From CAXSEF01 sp964236695 (GTDB taxonomy: Bacteria > Pseudomonadota > Alphaproteobacteria > Acetobacterales > Acetobacteraceae): a DNA stretch of 49,378 nucleotides. The stretch spans positions 1 through 49,378 of the forward strand of contig CAXSFU010000017.1 in assembly GCA_964236695.1 (NCBI GenBank). The letters are read 5' to 3'. The notes beneath the pieces were generated by a model. The model made no database searches and was not told the DNA's origin. It saw nothing but the letters and a program-made list of their open reading frames with translations. The translations under genes were made by a program, and so were the position numbers. Positions 38,654 through 47,594 of the stretch are shown here, one piece after another. The first letter of the stretch is position 1, and each line of letters opens with the position of its first letter.

Positions 38654-39643
38654 TTACCCGTACTCGTATCCCCCCGGATGCGCTTCGCGCCACGCGAACG
38701 CGGTGCGCACCATGTCGTCCAGGCTGCCGAGCTTCGGCGCCCATCCCGTCTGCGCGCGCAGCCGTCCCGACGAGGCCACCAGGATCGCCGGGTCGCCCGC
38801 GCGCCGCGCCGCCTGGCGCACCGGCACCGGCCGGCCGCCGATCCGCTCCACCGCCCGGATCACCTCGCGCACCGAGTGGCCCTGGCCGCTGCCGATGTTG
38901 TAGGTGACCGAGCCGTGCTCCAGCCGCTCCAGCGCCAGCAGGTGCGCCTCGGCCAGGTCGGACACGTGCACGTAGTCGCGGATGCAGGTGCCGTCCGGCG
39001 TCGGGTAGTCGTCGCCGAACACGTCGAGCGCCGCGCGCCGGCCCAGCGCCGCGTCGATCACCAGCGGGATCAGGTGGGTCTCCGGGTCGTGGTCCTCGCC
39101 GAGTCGCCCGCCGGGGTCGGCACCGGCGGCGTTGAAGTAGCGCAGGCAGGCCACGTTCATCCCGCACAGTTGCGACGCCCAGCCCAGGGCGCGCTCGATC
39201 ATCAGCTTGCTTTCCCCGTACGGCGAGGACGGGGCGATGCGCGCGTCCTCGTCGATCGGGATTACCTCGGGCTCGCCGAACAGGTTGGCCGTCGACGACA
39301 GCACGAAGCGTTTGACGCCGTGGCGCACGCAGGCATCGACCAGGCGCATGCCGCTGACGCCGTTGTCGAGCAGGTAGCGGAACGGCTCGCGCATGCTCTC
39401 GCCCACCAGCGACAGGGCGGCGAAGTGCAGCACCCCGTGCCACGGGCCGTCGGCCAGGGCCGCGTCCACCGCCGCGTCGTCGTGCAGCGACGCGCGCAGC
39501 AGACGCGCCGGCGGCGTCACCGCCGCCGCGTGCCCCTTGCTGAGGTCGTCGAGCACCACGACCTCGTGGCCGCGCTCCACCAGGGCCAGCACCACGTGGC
39601 TGCCCACGAACCCGGCGCCGCCGGTCACAAGGTATCGGCTCAT
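38654..39643 (-). CDS. galE: UDP-glucose 4-epimerase GalE
   Basis: A 329-aa SDR epimerase interconverting UDP-glucose and UDP-galactose. NAD-binding GGAGFVGSHV is at 8-17, the catalytic S117 lies in FVLSSTANLFG, and the Y142-x3-K146 pair is in PYGESK. The typical YFNAAGADP motif follows. It supplies UDP-galactose to the adjacent exopolysaccharide genes. It is the last gene of the minus-strand cluster. Confidence 0.96.
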   Translation of the reverse strand: MSRYLVTGGAGFVGSHVVLALVERGHEVVVLDDLSKGHAAAVTPPARLLRASLHDDAAVDAALADGPWHGVLHFAALSLVGESMREPFRYLLDNGVSGMRLVDACVRHGVKRFVLSSTANLFGEPEVIPIDEDARIAPSSPYGESKLMIERALGWASQLCGMNVACLRYFNAAGADPGGRLGEDHDPETHLIPLVIDAALGRRAALDVFGDDYPTPDGTCIRDYVHVSDLAEAHLLALERLEHGSVTYNIGSGQGHSVREVIRAVERIGGRPVPVRQAARRAGDPAILVASSGRLRAQTGWAPKLGSLDDMVRTAFAWREAHPGGYEYG

Positions 39644-39797
39644 GGTGGTTCGCTCCGCGTGCGCTGTCGCCGCACAGGTGTGGTTGATGGCGCAGCGTAG
39701 CGGCGCTGCTGGCCGAGTGCCATTCGCGCCGCATCTGCCCGGCCGCGTCTGTTCGGCCGCGTCTGGCCGGACAGGGTTCGCGAAGGAGGCGGTGGCG

Positions 39798-40811
39798 CTA
39801 GGGTGGAGCGCCGAACGTCTCGATCAGGGCCTTGCCGGTCCGGGGAAACCGGTAGTGCCCGTCGGGGAACGGGACCGACAGCTTCGCGTCGTAGTCGCTG
39901 GCGGGGTAGTCCCAGTAGTTGGCCCAGGCCACGTTGTTGTCGCGGAAGTAGTCCGCCATCCGGCGGATGAACTCGGGGTCCTCGCCGACGCCATGCCCGT
40001 CGGGCCGGATGCCGGTGCCCCATTCGTCGATCGACAGCGTCTTGCCGTGGGCCCGTGCGAAGGGGCCGACCCAGTCCAGGCTGTAGTTGTGGTGCAGCTT
40101 GGTCCAGGCGTCCTCGCTGGACGGCGGCGTGGCCCCGCCCCAGGCCTGGTTGTAGATGTCCTCGCCGATGTCGTCGACGAACCCGTCTCCCGGGTAGAAA
40201 TCCGGCTGGACCACCTGCTGCCAGCCCTGCGCCACCACCCAGGCGTAGCGGAACCGCGCGCCCGGCACCGCGCGCAGCACGGTGACGACGTGGTCGAAGG
40301 CGCGCACGTAGTCCGCCGGGGTGTTGGTGTAGGCACTGCCGTCCGCGCGGGTGAACCCCTGCCCGTTCAGGCCGCCCCAGGGATTCCAGCCGCCGTTGGC
40401 CTCCCAGCCGATGCGCATGATGACGTCGCCGTAGCCGCGCCGGATGAACGAGGCGGCTGCGGTGCGGAACTCCGCGTCGTGCCGTCCGTCAGCGACCTCG
40501 GCCAGCGGCGTGCCGGCGACCGTGAGCGGCAGAGAGATCTCGAGCCTCGGGTGGCCGCGGTCGCTCCAGCAGCCCGCGGTCCAGTCGGCGTCCCCGGTCA
40601 TCGAGGCCCAGGAGTCGAAGGCGATGAAGTCGAGCACCTGGTCGGGCGCGCGGCCGAACCAGCGGGTGAAGGTCGCGAGCTGGTCGGCGCCCTTGCAGCC
40701 GTTGCCCTCGTAGACGCCGAACCGGGTTGCCTGCGGCGGGCCGGCGAGACCGTGCGTCGCGGTGGCGAGGCAGGCAAGCAGGGTGGCTGCGAGGAGAGTG
40801 CGCGCGGGCAT
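39798..40811 (-). CDS. Secreted glycoside hydrolase, GH26-like
   Basis: A 337-aa secreted protein with a signal peptide (about 1-23, LLAATLLACLATATHG). The acid/base Glu is likely in IMRIGWEANGGWNPWG and the nucleophile in LSIDEWGTG, the layout of GH26 and related clan-A enzymes. It sits between the polymerase-like gene and galE. Glycosidases in polysaccharide clusters often trim or release the polymer. GH26 is my best match from motifs only. Confidence 0.8.
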   Translation of the reverse strand: MPARTLLAATLLACLATATHGLAGPPQATRFGVYEGNGCKGADQLATFTRWFGRAPDQVLDFIAFDSWASMTGDADWTAGCWSDRGHPRLEISLPLTVAGTPLAEVADGRHDAEFRTAAASFIRRGYGDVIMRIGWEANGGWNPWGGLNGQGFTRADGSAYTNTPADYVRAFDHVVTVLRAVPGARFRYAWVVAQGWQQVVQPDFYPGDGFVDDIGEDIYNQAWGGATPPSSEDAWTKLHHNYSLDWVGPFARAHGKTLSIDEWGTGIRPDGHGVGEDPEFIRRMADYFRDNNVAWANYWDYPASDYDAKLSVPFPDGHYRFPRTGKALIETFGAPP

Positions 40812-40894
40812 CCTTGGTCCTTTGCCGGCAGGTTCGGCTGGCCGGCCCGCGACGTTGTGGCGCCGCCCCCGGCCACGCGCAACACCGGCGGGCA

Positions 40895-42232
40895 TCAGGC
40901 GGGCCGGGACAGGGGCTGCGTCCGCGCCGGGACTGCCGGCGGCTGCAGGTCGCGCGCCGGGAGCGCTTGCTGCCGGTCGAGGTTGGCCACGGTGATCATC
41001 AGCGCCACCGGGAACAGCACCGGCGAGAACTGCTGGTAGCCGCCTGCGAACAGCAGCAGCATCATGAGCGGCAGCACGAGCGCCGCCTGGCGGCGCGTGC
41101 GTCGCGCGCTCAGGAACAGGCCGATGTAGAGCGCCAGTCCGCCGACGCCGTATTCGAGCAGCACCTTGATGGGCGTGTCCATCACGTAGACGAACGGCAG
41201 GGCCATCCCGTCCGAGGCGCCCGGGCCGATCCCGGCCGCCCACATGTGGGGTGCCGCCTCGGCGACCGCGCGCAGCGCCAGGAACGGGGTGACGAAGCGC
41301 TCGTAGCCGCTGGTGCCCTGCAGGGTGAACTCGGTGGAGCGGTCCAGGAACGCCTGCCCCGCGTCGGGCGCCACCAGCAGCAGGGCCGCGAATCCGGCCC
41401 CGGTCAGCACCGCGATCCCGAGCGCCGCCAGCGCCCCGCGCAGCCCGGACACCAGGGCGAGCTGAGCGACGAACACGGCGAGCACCATCCATCCGGTGCC
41501 GGACACCGACACCAGCAGCCCGCCCAGGAACAGCGCCAGGAACCGCGGCCGGCGGAAGTAGAGCATCTCCACCATCACCCCGACCGCCATGAACTGCGAG
41601 AACACGGAGGCCTCCACCAGGAAGAAGCCGTTGGAACGCAGCAGGTCGGTGCCGGACACCGCGTTCTTCAGCGCATACTGCTCCTCGATCAGCAGGCTGT
41701 CCGGCACGATGCCCCTGAACGCGAATATCGAGATGCCGGCGAACTGCGCCACGAACTGCAGCAGCCCGGCCACGGCGACGATGCCCAGGCACAGGTTGAC
41801 CAGGCGGTAGAACTCCTCCTCCGGTACGCGCACCCGGAACGTCAGCGACACGAAGCCGGTCACCGCCAGCCAGTAGGCCAGCGACGGCACGCTCGTGCGC
41901 GTCACCAGGTTGACCGGCGCGTTGGCCTGCACGGCGATCGACATCAGCGCGACCGCCAGCAGCGCGAGCAGGAGGCCGAGCCGGACCCGGTCGAACCCGA
42001 GGCGCCGCGCGTGCAGCTCCCAGCCGGCAAGGCCGAGAACGATCGGCGTGGCGACGCTGACCTTGAGGCCGGCGAGCGGGAGGGCGAAGCGCTGCAGCAG
42101 GAAGCAGGTCAGCAGGGTGAGGAGGACGAAGCGCATCGGCGTGCCAGGGGACAGGCCGAACAGGGTCGCAAGGCGATGCGACAGGGACGGCTGCCGCCCT
42201 GCCACGAAGCCTGCTCCCGGGCGCCGCGCCAC
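40895..42232 (-). CDS. Polysaccharide polymerase / O-antigen ligase-like membrane protein
   Basis: A 445-aa protein with about eleven membrane helices and a large loop (about 300-345, LDRSTEFTLQGTSGYERFVT), the topology of Wzy/WaaL-type proteins. Position beside glycosyltransferases and a flippase supports a Wzy polymerase. Sequence in this family is too variable for more. It starts 2 bp after the upstream glycosyltransferase stop. Confidence 0.8.
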   Translation of the reverse strand: MARRPGAGFVAGRQPSLSHRLATLFGLSPGTPMRFVLLTLLTCFLLQRFALPLAGLKVSVATPIVLGLAGWELHARRLGFDRVRLGLLLALLAVALMSIAVQANAPVNLVTRTSVPSLAYWLAVTGFVSLTFRVRVPEEEFYRLVNLCLGIVAVAGLLQFVAQFAGISIFAFRGIVPDSLLIEEQYALKNAVSGTDLLRSNGFFLVEASVFSQFMAVGVMVEMLYFRRPRFLALFLGGLLVSVSGTGWMVLAVFVAQLALVSGLRGALAALGIAVLTGAGFAALLLVAPDAGQAFLDRSTEFTLQGTSGYERFVTPFLALRAVAEAAPHMWAAGIGPGASDGMALPFVYVMDTPIKVLLEYGVGGLALYIGLFLSARRTRRQAALVLPLMMLLLFAGGYQQFSPVLFPVALMITVANLDRQQALPARDLQPPAVPARTQPLSRPA

Positions 42233-42234
42233 GC

Positions 42235-43449
42235 TCAGGCGGCCCGCTGCGGCAGCGCACGCCCGGGTGCTGCCGGGTGGTCCGGGCCGGCCCCGACGTC
42301 ATGCCGGGCGAGGGCGGCGGCCTCGTAGACCTGCACGGTGCTGCGCGCGATCTCGTCCCAGCCCGCGACGCTGCCGGCGAGCGCCCGCACGTCGGCGGCG
42401 CAGCGCGCGGCGAAGCCGCGGTCCTCGATCATCTGGCGCATCGCGGCCGCCAGCGCGTCCACGTCGCCGGGCGGGAGCAGCCTGCCGTGCAGCCCGTCAA
42501 CCAGCGTCTCGGAGAAGCCGCCCAGCGCGGAGGCCAGGATCGGGCGGCCGCTGCCGACCGCCAGGCCGAGCACGCCGCTGGCCTCGATCTCGCGGTAGGG
42601 GAACACCGCCACCGTCCCGGGCACGCCCATCAGCTCGGCGAACGCCGTGTCGGACACGAAACGGCCGTCGAACTCCAGGCGGTGCGAGATGCCCAGCGCC
42701 TCGGCCCGCGCCAGCAGCGGCGCCATGTCCATGTAGGGCTTGCCGACCACGCGCAGCCGCGCCTGGTCGCGCTGCACCGCCGGCAGCCTGGCGAAGGCCT
42801 CGATCAGCACGTCGAGGCCCTTGTATGGCTTGATCTTGCCGATCAGCAGGAAGGTGAGCGGTCCGTCCATCGGGTCCGCGGGCGCCGGCACGGCGTCCTC
42901 CAGCAGGCCGTGCGGCAGGCAGGCCACGGTGTCGGCCGCAAGCCCGAGCGAGATCATGCGTTCGCGGCCCTGCTCTGTGTGCACGATGACACGGTCGAAC
43001 CGGGCGATCGCCGCCTCGACGCCGATGCGCTGCAGCCGGGCGGATGGGTTGCCGTTGAACGGCTGGGTGTCGTGCAGGGTCAGGACCAGCGGGGCAAGGG
43101 CGCGCAGGCCCGTCAGGAACCGCAGGTCGAGGACCGGCAGCGGCAGCCACTGGAAGTGGATCACGTCAGGGGCCTCGCGCGCCAGGATTCGCCGCAGCCG
43201 CGCCATGGACACCCAGTGGTCGAGGCCCTTGAGGCCGAGGCGGAGCGGCCCGGGCAGGCGCGTCGCCGCGGGGTGGCCGGCAAGGCGGTAGAAGGCGGGC
43301 GCGAGGGTCACATCGCCGCTCTGGTTGTCGTCCGCCCCCGGGCGGCGCGAGTACAGCGTGACCTGGTGCCCGCCCTGCTCCAGCCCCTGCGCGAGCCGGC
43401 GGTCGTACGGGAGGGTGAACAGCGAGGGGTCGATCAAGGCGACGCGCAT
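42235..43449 (-). CDS. Glycosyltransferase family 4 protein
   Basis: A 404-aa GT-B fold glycosyltransferase. It starts MRVALIDPSLFTLPYDRRLA, has LIGKIKPYKGLDVLIEAFAR (nucleotide-sugar site start), and YREIEASGVLGLAVGSGRPI with the family EX7E-like region. An upstream in-frame ATG would add 23 residues outside the family. It probably adds a sugar to the lipid-linked repeat unit. The sugar is unknown. Confidence 0.93.
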   Translation of the reverse strand: MRVALIDPSLFTLPYDRRLAQGLEQGGHQVTLYSRRPGADDNQSGDVTLAPAFYRLAGHPAATRLPGPLRLGLKGLDHWVSMARLRRILAREAPDVIHFQWLPLPVLDLRFLTGLRALAPLVLTLHDTQPFNGNPSARLQRIGVEAAIARFDRVIVHTEQGRERMISLGLAADTVACLPHGLLEDAVPAPADPMDGPLTFLLIGKIKPYKGLDVLIEAFARLPAVQRDQARLRVVGKPYMDMAPLLARAEALGISHRLEFDGRFVSDTAFAELMGVPGTVAVFPYREIEASGVLGLAVGSGRPILASALGGFSETLVDGLHGRLLPPGDVDALAAAMRQMIEDRGFAARCAADVRALAGSVAGWDEIARSTVQVYEAAALARHDVGAGPDHPAAPGRALPQRAA

Positions 43450-43688
43450 GCGGGGTGGTCCTTGTCGGAGGCGGCCGGCAGGCCGAATGCGGCGCGCCGG
43501 TGAAAGCTCCTGCATCAATGCACATGAGCATGGCGGCGGCCATGTGCCGGATCAACGGCAGGTCCCGATGCGGCGGGCATCGCCGGCCTGTCTCGCAGGC
43601 GCCACAGCGGTATCGTGATAACTCTCCGAAGGAAGCCGGACCATCCAGAGGGTGTTATCGACCTGCCATTTCCGGTGTCTTGCAGCAT
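43450..43688. other. Intergenic region without a recognised gene
   Basis: It holds the region upstream of the glycosyltransferase gene and the left flank of a family B element. A new promoter for the three downstream genes is likely here. No gene is supported. Confidence 0.35.
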
Positions 43689-43838
43689 GGCAGGAAGAAA
43701 GCATGCTCTTTCTTGAAAGAAAGAACCAAAGAACTTTTGCTCGTTGGGCTCAGGAGTCACCCGCGCGTTCGAAGTCCCATTGGCAAAGTCTTTTTGCTTC
43801 TTTTTCTTCAGAAAAAGAAGAGTCTTGCTTTTCTGCCC
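43689..43838 (-). repeat. Family B hairpin-ended element, copy 5 (inverted)
   Basis: Opposite orientation to the other four. The GAAAGAAAGAAC hairpin comes first and the CTTCTTTTTCTTCAGAAAAA hairpin last. The core has diverged but keeps TGGG/CCCA pairing. It lies inside the exopolysaccharide cluster between two glycosyltransferase-like genes. Confidence 0.87.
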
Positions 43839-43938
43839 GCAGCAGCGAGCTGCTTCGAGGTTCATAACAGCCTCCAAGCGTGAGCGGCACGGCAGGTCCG
43901 ACCATGGACCGGCCATCTCTGCCCGCCAGCCACGCCTG

Positions 43939-44859
43939 TCAGGGCAGGGGCCGCCAGCGCGTTGCGAACCACCAGCGTATCCAGAGGTGCGCAACGACGG
44001 GTTTGAACAGCTCAAGCATGTTCTTTGCAACGTTGCCCGACAAGCGGTTCGGATGCCAAAGCGGAACGCCGGCCGGCTTCACCGGATGCCAAAGCGTGTT
44101 CTCGCGTGCAAGGATGGTCGTGATGTTCGGCCTGAACACGAAAGTGCCGGGCGAGTGCGTGTAGCTGGCGGGACTGGCGAAGTAGAAGCGGTTGCGGTTG
44201 TCGTCACGCACGAACGGTCCGTCTCCGCCCATGTCCTCGATGACCATGCCATGCAGCGCTGCGACGGTCGGCATCATGATCTCGTAGTGTCCGCACAGAC
44301 CGTCCCGGTAGACCTGATCCAGGCTGTCGAGCAGGACGGCGCTCAGGCGGCAGATCGGGAAGAAGCCCTTGACCATCTCAGCCTTGGTCCACCCGACTGT
44401 GTCGGGAACAACCAGCGGGGGATAGAACAAGGTGTCGAGCTTATGTGGCACCTTTGCGATGTATTCCAGTGTCGTTGCCAGGACATCGGCGTTGCTGCTG
44501 CGAAAATGCTCGAAGAACCGGTTCCAGTTTCCTTCGTAATGCACGTCGTATTCCATAAACCAGTACAGTTCGTAGCCAGGCAAGCGGCGACGGAACTCAA
44601 GAAACAGAAGATCAAGATTTCCTGCGATATCCCAGTCGCCATCGTGGCATTTCCCTGGGTAGGGAAGACGAAGCAGATCTTCCACGTCGATGCATTCGAG
44701 CTGTTCAGCAGGCAGCTCCGGAGCGGCCCCGCGCGATCTCGTGCTCAGGATAAAACGGATGTCGTAATCCGCCGGCGCTTCACGACGCAGACGCTCGAAC
44801 ATCCTTCGTATGTCGGGCGTCCAGACGTGTCCGACTATGGCAATGCTACTCCGCGCCAT
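43939..44859 (-). CDS. Probable glycosyltransferase of unassigned family
   Basis: A 306-aa soluble protein starting MARSSIAIVGHVWTPDIRRM. It has YELYWFMEYDVHYEGNW, a DxD-like acidic motif with aromatic context, and GHYEIMMPTVAALHG. This layout recalls eukaryotic-type GT-A enzymes (DUF3405-like). I cannot assign a family with confidence. Its place between a GT4 gene and a flippase argues for a role in assembling the polysaccharide. Confidence 0.65.
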   Translation of the reverse strand: MARSSIAIVGHVWTPDIRRMFERLRREAPADYDIRFILSTRSRGAAPELPAEQLECIDVEDLLRLPYPGKCHDGDWDIAGNLDLLFLEFRRRLPGYELYWFMEYDVHYEGNWNRFFEHFRSSNADVLATTLEYIAKVPHKLDTLFYPPLVVPDTVGWTKAEMVKGFFPICRLSAVLLDSLDQVYRDGLCGHYEIMMPTVAALHGMVIEDMGGDGPFVRDDNRNRFYFASPASYTHSPGTFVFRPNITTILARENTLWHPVKPAGVPLWHPNRLSGNVAKNMLELFKPVVAHLWIRWWFATRWRPLP

Positions 44860-44992
44860 GCGCCCTGCTCCCTTCCCGGCCTTCCCGTCGAGGCAGGAGC
44901 CGTCGCTGCCCAACCGTGAGCTTGTCACAGCAAGATGGCATCATTGTTCCTGCATACAGCAATAGGCCGGATTTGCCGCGGCGGGACAGGTG

Positions 44993-46519
44993 CTAGACGG
45001 CCTTGCCTCGTCGCAAGGCACCTCTGAGACGGCCTGCAAGCTCGTTCCACACCTCCGGGGCCTGCCATCTCACCAGAGCCGCGTAGAGCGTGGTGCCGAT
45101 CGTGCCGACGACGACAACCCGGGCGAGCGGAGCCGAGGCCAGCACCGGCAGCGTCGAGACCCCCAGCCCCACGCCGATGGCCGCGGCGGCATAGGCGGTC
45201 GGCCGGATGTACAGCAACAGGACGTGACGCGCCCTGACACCCACCCTGAGGAAGACCCTGCAAACAAAAGCAGGCTGGGTAAGCGCGTAGAACAGGGCCA
45301 CGCCCCAGGCCACGCCCATCCCCCGCCCGAGCACGGCACCAGCCATTGCCAGTGCGAAAAATACCGGGAGCTGGAGGAGCAGGTAGCGCAATGCGGCCCT
45401 GAACTCGCCGCGTGCGGTCAGCAGCGACCCGGCCACCCAGGAGACCGCATCCAGCGCGAGGCCGACGCTGAGCAGCTCGATGATCGGGATCGACGTTGCC
45501 CATTTGGGCCCGAAGGCCAGGGTGACCAGCGGGCCTGCCACCGCGGCCTGCATCAGGCCAAGTGGCATCACGCAGTAGGACAGCAGCGTCGCGGCCTTCA
45601 ACGCCGCCTCGCCCTGTCGACGCGGGTCGGAGCCGATCTGCACCAAGGCGGGGAACAGCACGCCGGTGAAGTTTCCGGCGAGCATCCAGAGAGGCTGCAC
45701 CGCAAGGCGGAAGCCGAAGTAGTACGCGCCGACCACGTCCTGACTGGCGACCAGGCCGAGCACCATGTAGTCGCCCTGCCCCATGACGGCGATGATGGTC
45801 CGGCTGGCCAAGGTGACGACGGTGTTGCTGACCACGTATTTCCAACGTTCGCGCTGCGGCCGCAGGCTCGTTCCCGGGGCAGCAACCCGCCACCACACCA
45901 CCGCATGCACCACGCCCAGGATCGGCGCGGGCAGGACGAAGCTGTACGCGCCATACCCGCACCAGGCGAAGCCCACGGTCAGCAGCGACTGTGCCACGAT
46001 CTCCAGCGAGCCGTAGACCGCAAGAAAGCCGAACCTCATGCGCGCGCGCAGGATCATCCCGGGCACGCTGGACAAGGCGCCGATCGGCATCGACAGCGCG
46101 AGAATGGCGAGCAGCCCGACCAGGCGGGGCGCGTGGTAGAGCGCCGCGGCGGCCGGCGAGACGAGGACCACGAGGCCTCCGGCCAGCAGGCCGAGGCCGA
46201 GGCTGATCCAGAACGCAGGCCCTGCCCAGAGCCGCAGCCCGCGTTGCCGCTGCAGCAGGACGTCGTCGAGGCCGACGTTCATCAGCGTCGCGGCGATGGT
46301 GGTGACAGTGTACGTCAGACTGATCACCCCGAAGTCCTCGGGCCGCAGGAGCTTGGCCAGCACGAGCTGGCTGAGGAAGCCGGAGGCACGCGCGACCACG
46401 TTCTGCGCCAGCATCAGCATCAGGCCATGCAGCAGGCGATGGCCCAGGGCGAGCGCCTTCGGCTGGCCCGTCCCGGAGACACGAGACTGTGTCGGAACGA
46501 TGATGGCCCTGTCCCTCAC
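44993..46519 (-). CDS. Polysaccharide flippase (Wzx-type, MOP superfamily)
   Basis: A 508-aa membrane protein with about fourteen helices. The N-terminal LLMLAQNVVARASGFLSQL-like segment (LMLMLAQNVVARASGFLSQL) and AKLLRPEDFGVISLTYTV are typical of lipopolysaccharide exporters. It moves lipid-linked repeat units across the inner membrane. It starts at GTG, overlapping the GMC gene stop (GTGA). Confidence 0.92.
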   Translation of the reverse strand: MRDRAIIVPTQSRVSGTGQPKALALGHRLLHGLMLMLAQNVVARASGFLSQLVLAKLLRPEDFGVISLTYTVTTIAATLMNVGLDDVLLQRQRGLRLWAGPAFWISLGLGLLAGGLVVLVSPAAAALYHAPRLVGLLAILALSMPIGALSSVPGMILRARMRFGFLAVYGSLEIVAQSLLTVGFAWCGYGAYSFVLPAPILGVVHAVVWWRVAAPGTSLRPQRERWKYVVSNTVVTLASRTIIAVMGQGDYMVLGLVASQDVVGAYYFGFRLAVQPLWMLAGNFTGVLFPALVQIGSDPRRQGEAALKAATLLSYCVMPLGLMQAAVAGPLVTLAFGPKWATSIPIIELLSVGLALDAVSWVAGSLLTARGEFRAALRYLLLQLPVFFALAMAGAVLGRGMGVAWGVALFYALTQPAFVCRVFLRVGVRARHVLLLYIRPTAYAAAAIGVGLGVSTLPVLASAPLARVVVVGTIGTTLYAALVRWQAPEVWNELAGRLRGALRRGKAV

Positions 46520-47088
46520 TCCCCGTCGGACTCCTGCGCCAGCCGCTCCCTGAGACGGCGTGCCAGCCGGGTGGCGAGTGCAACGATCATCAGCGTCGGA
46601 GTCGCGTGTCCCCCGGCCGGGAACACCGAGCTGCCCGCCACGTCGAAGCCACGCACGCCATGCACCTGGCAGTCGGCGTCGACGACGCCGTGCCGCGGGT
46701 CGACGAGGAAGCCGTTCCGTCCGACCCTGCGCCTGATCCTCTGGTCGGCCAGGACGCGCGCATGCAGGGCGCCCGAGTGCCGGACCCAGTTGCGCAGCTC
46801 GTGGTCGGCGTCGTCCAGCGGGATGCAGCGTCCGCTCCAGGGACGCGACGTTCCGCCAAGCACGCGGTCGCGACCGTCGAACGGCGGCGCGTCGACGTTC
46901 TCGGTCCTGGTCGGTACGTCCGGATCGACCGCGGGATCGGTGCCGCCGCTTTCCGGGACCGGCACGCGCAGGCCGCCGCCGTGAAGCTCCTCGGCGATCG
47001 TCCACCCTGCGGGACCGCTTCCGACCAGACAGAAATCCGTCTCGATCCCTGTGTCGACGTCCACGGTGCAGAAGCCCTCGACACTCAT
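46516..47088 (-). pseudogene. GMC-type oxidoreductase with a large internal deletion
   Basis: The N-terminal FAD-binding part (DFCLVGSGPAGWTIAEEL, GGTSRPWSGRCIPLDDADHE) is joined directly to the C-terminal part (GVVDADCQVHGVRGFDVAGS, FPAGGHATPTLMIVALATRL). GMC enzymes in such clusters are about 500-560 aa; this one is 190. The junction falls near residue 95-110, so most of the substrate domain is gone. The frame is kept and translation is still coupled to the flippase, so the remnant may persist to maintain flippase expression. Confidence 0.8.
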
Positions 47089-47594
47089 TCTGGGGATGCG
47101 CCGGTCAGTGTGGCGTCCCATGGGGGACGGAGCCGTGATTTGGCGTCTCCTCATAGGGCCGCACCGGCGGACGGTCGAGGGCTGGTGTCGGACTGTCCCA
47201 ATGCTGCCGCGCCGACCGCGGCGTTGTCCAGGGACCGGGGGCATGGCCAGGGCCGTCGCCAGGCTCGCGAGGGTCAACCTCGTGACGCCGGCGAGCACGA
47301 GTCGACACCGATCAGCGACAATCTGGATCGATTCCACCGGAGCGAACGATATGGCTGCCGGAGTGGCAGCCTTTCTCTTGCCATGTCGCATCGCCCCGGG
47401 CTGGCAAACCTCGCATCAAAACAGGCAACTCTCGCCGGACAGATAACGACAACCGGCTGTCCAGTCGCATCATCCGGTCCTGCGGCGCCATCGTCGACCG
47501 CTGTTGCGATGTCTGGAGCAGGCCCACTGATCAGGCTTGTCATGTCCGCAGGACTGCGCATCTGGGCACGCAGGCTCTGATCAGCGGGCTGGAG
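47089..47594. other. Intergenic region without a recognised gene
   Basis: About 500 bp between the GMC remnant and the AT-rich acyltransferase. Base composition drops gradually across it. Several short frames are open on both strands but none resembles a protein I know. It may contain the exopolysaccharide operon promoter and decayed sequence. Confidence 0.4.

Noticed and set aside
47105..47561. Several 67-130 codon ORFs in the gap before the acyltransferase
   Set aside because: None has a protein-like composition or a recognisable motif, and they overlap one another on both strands.
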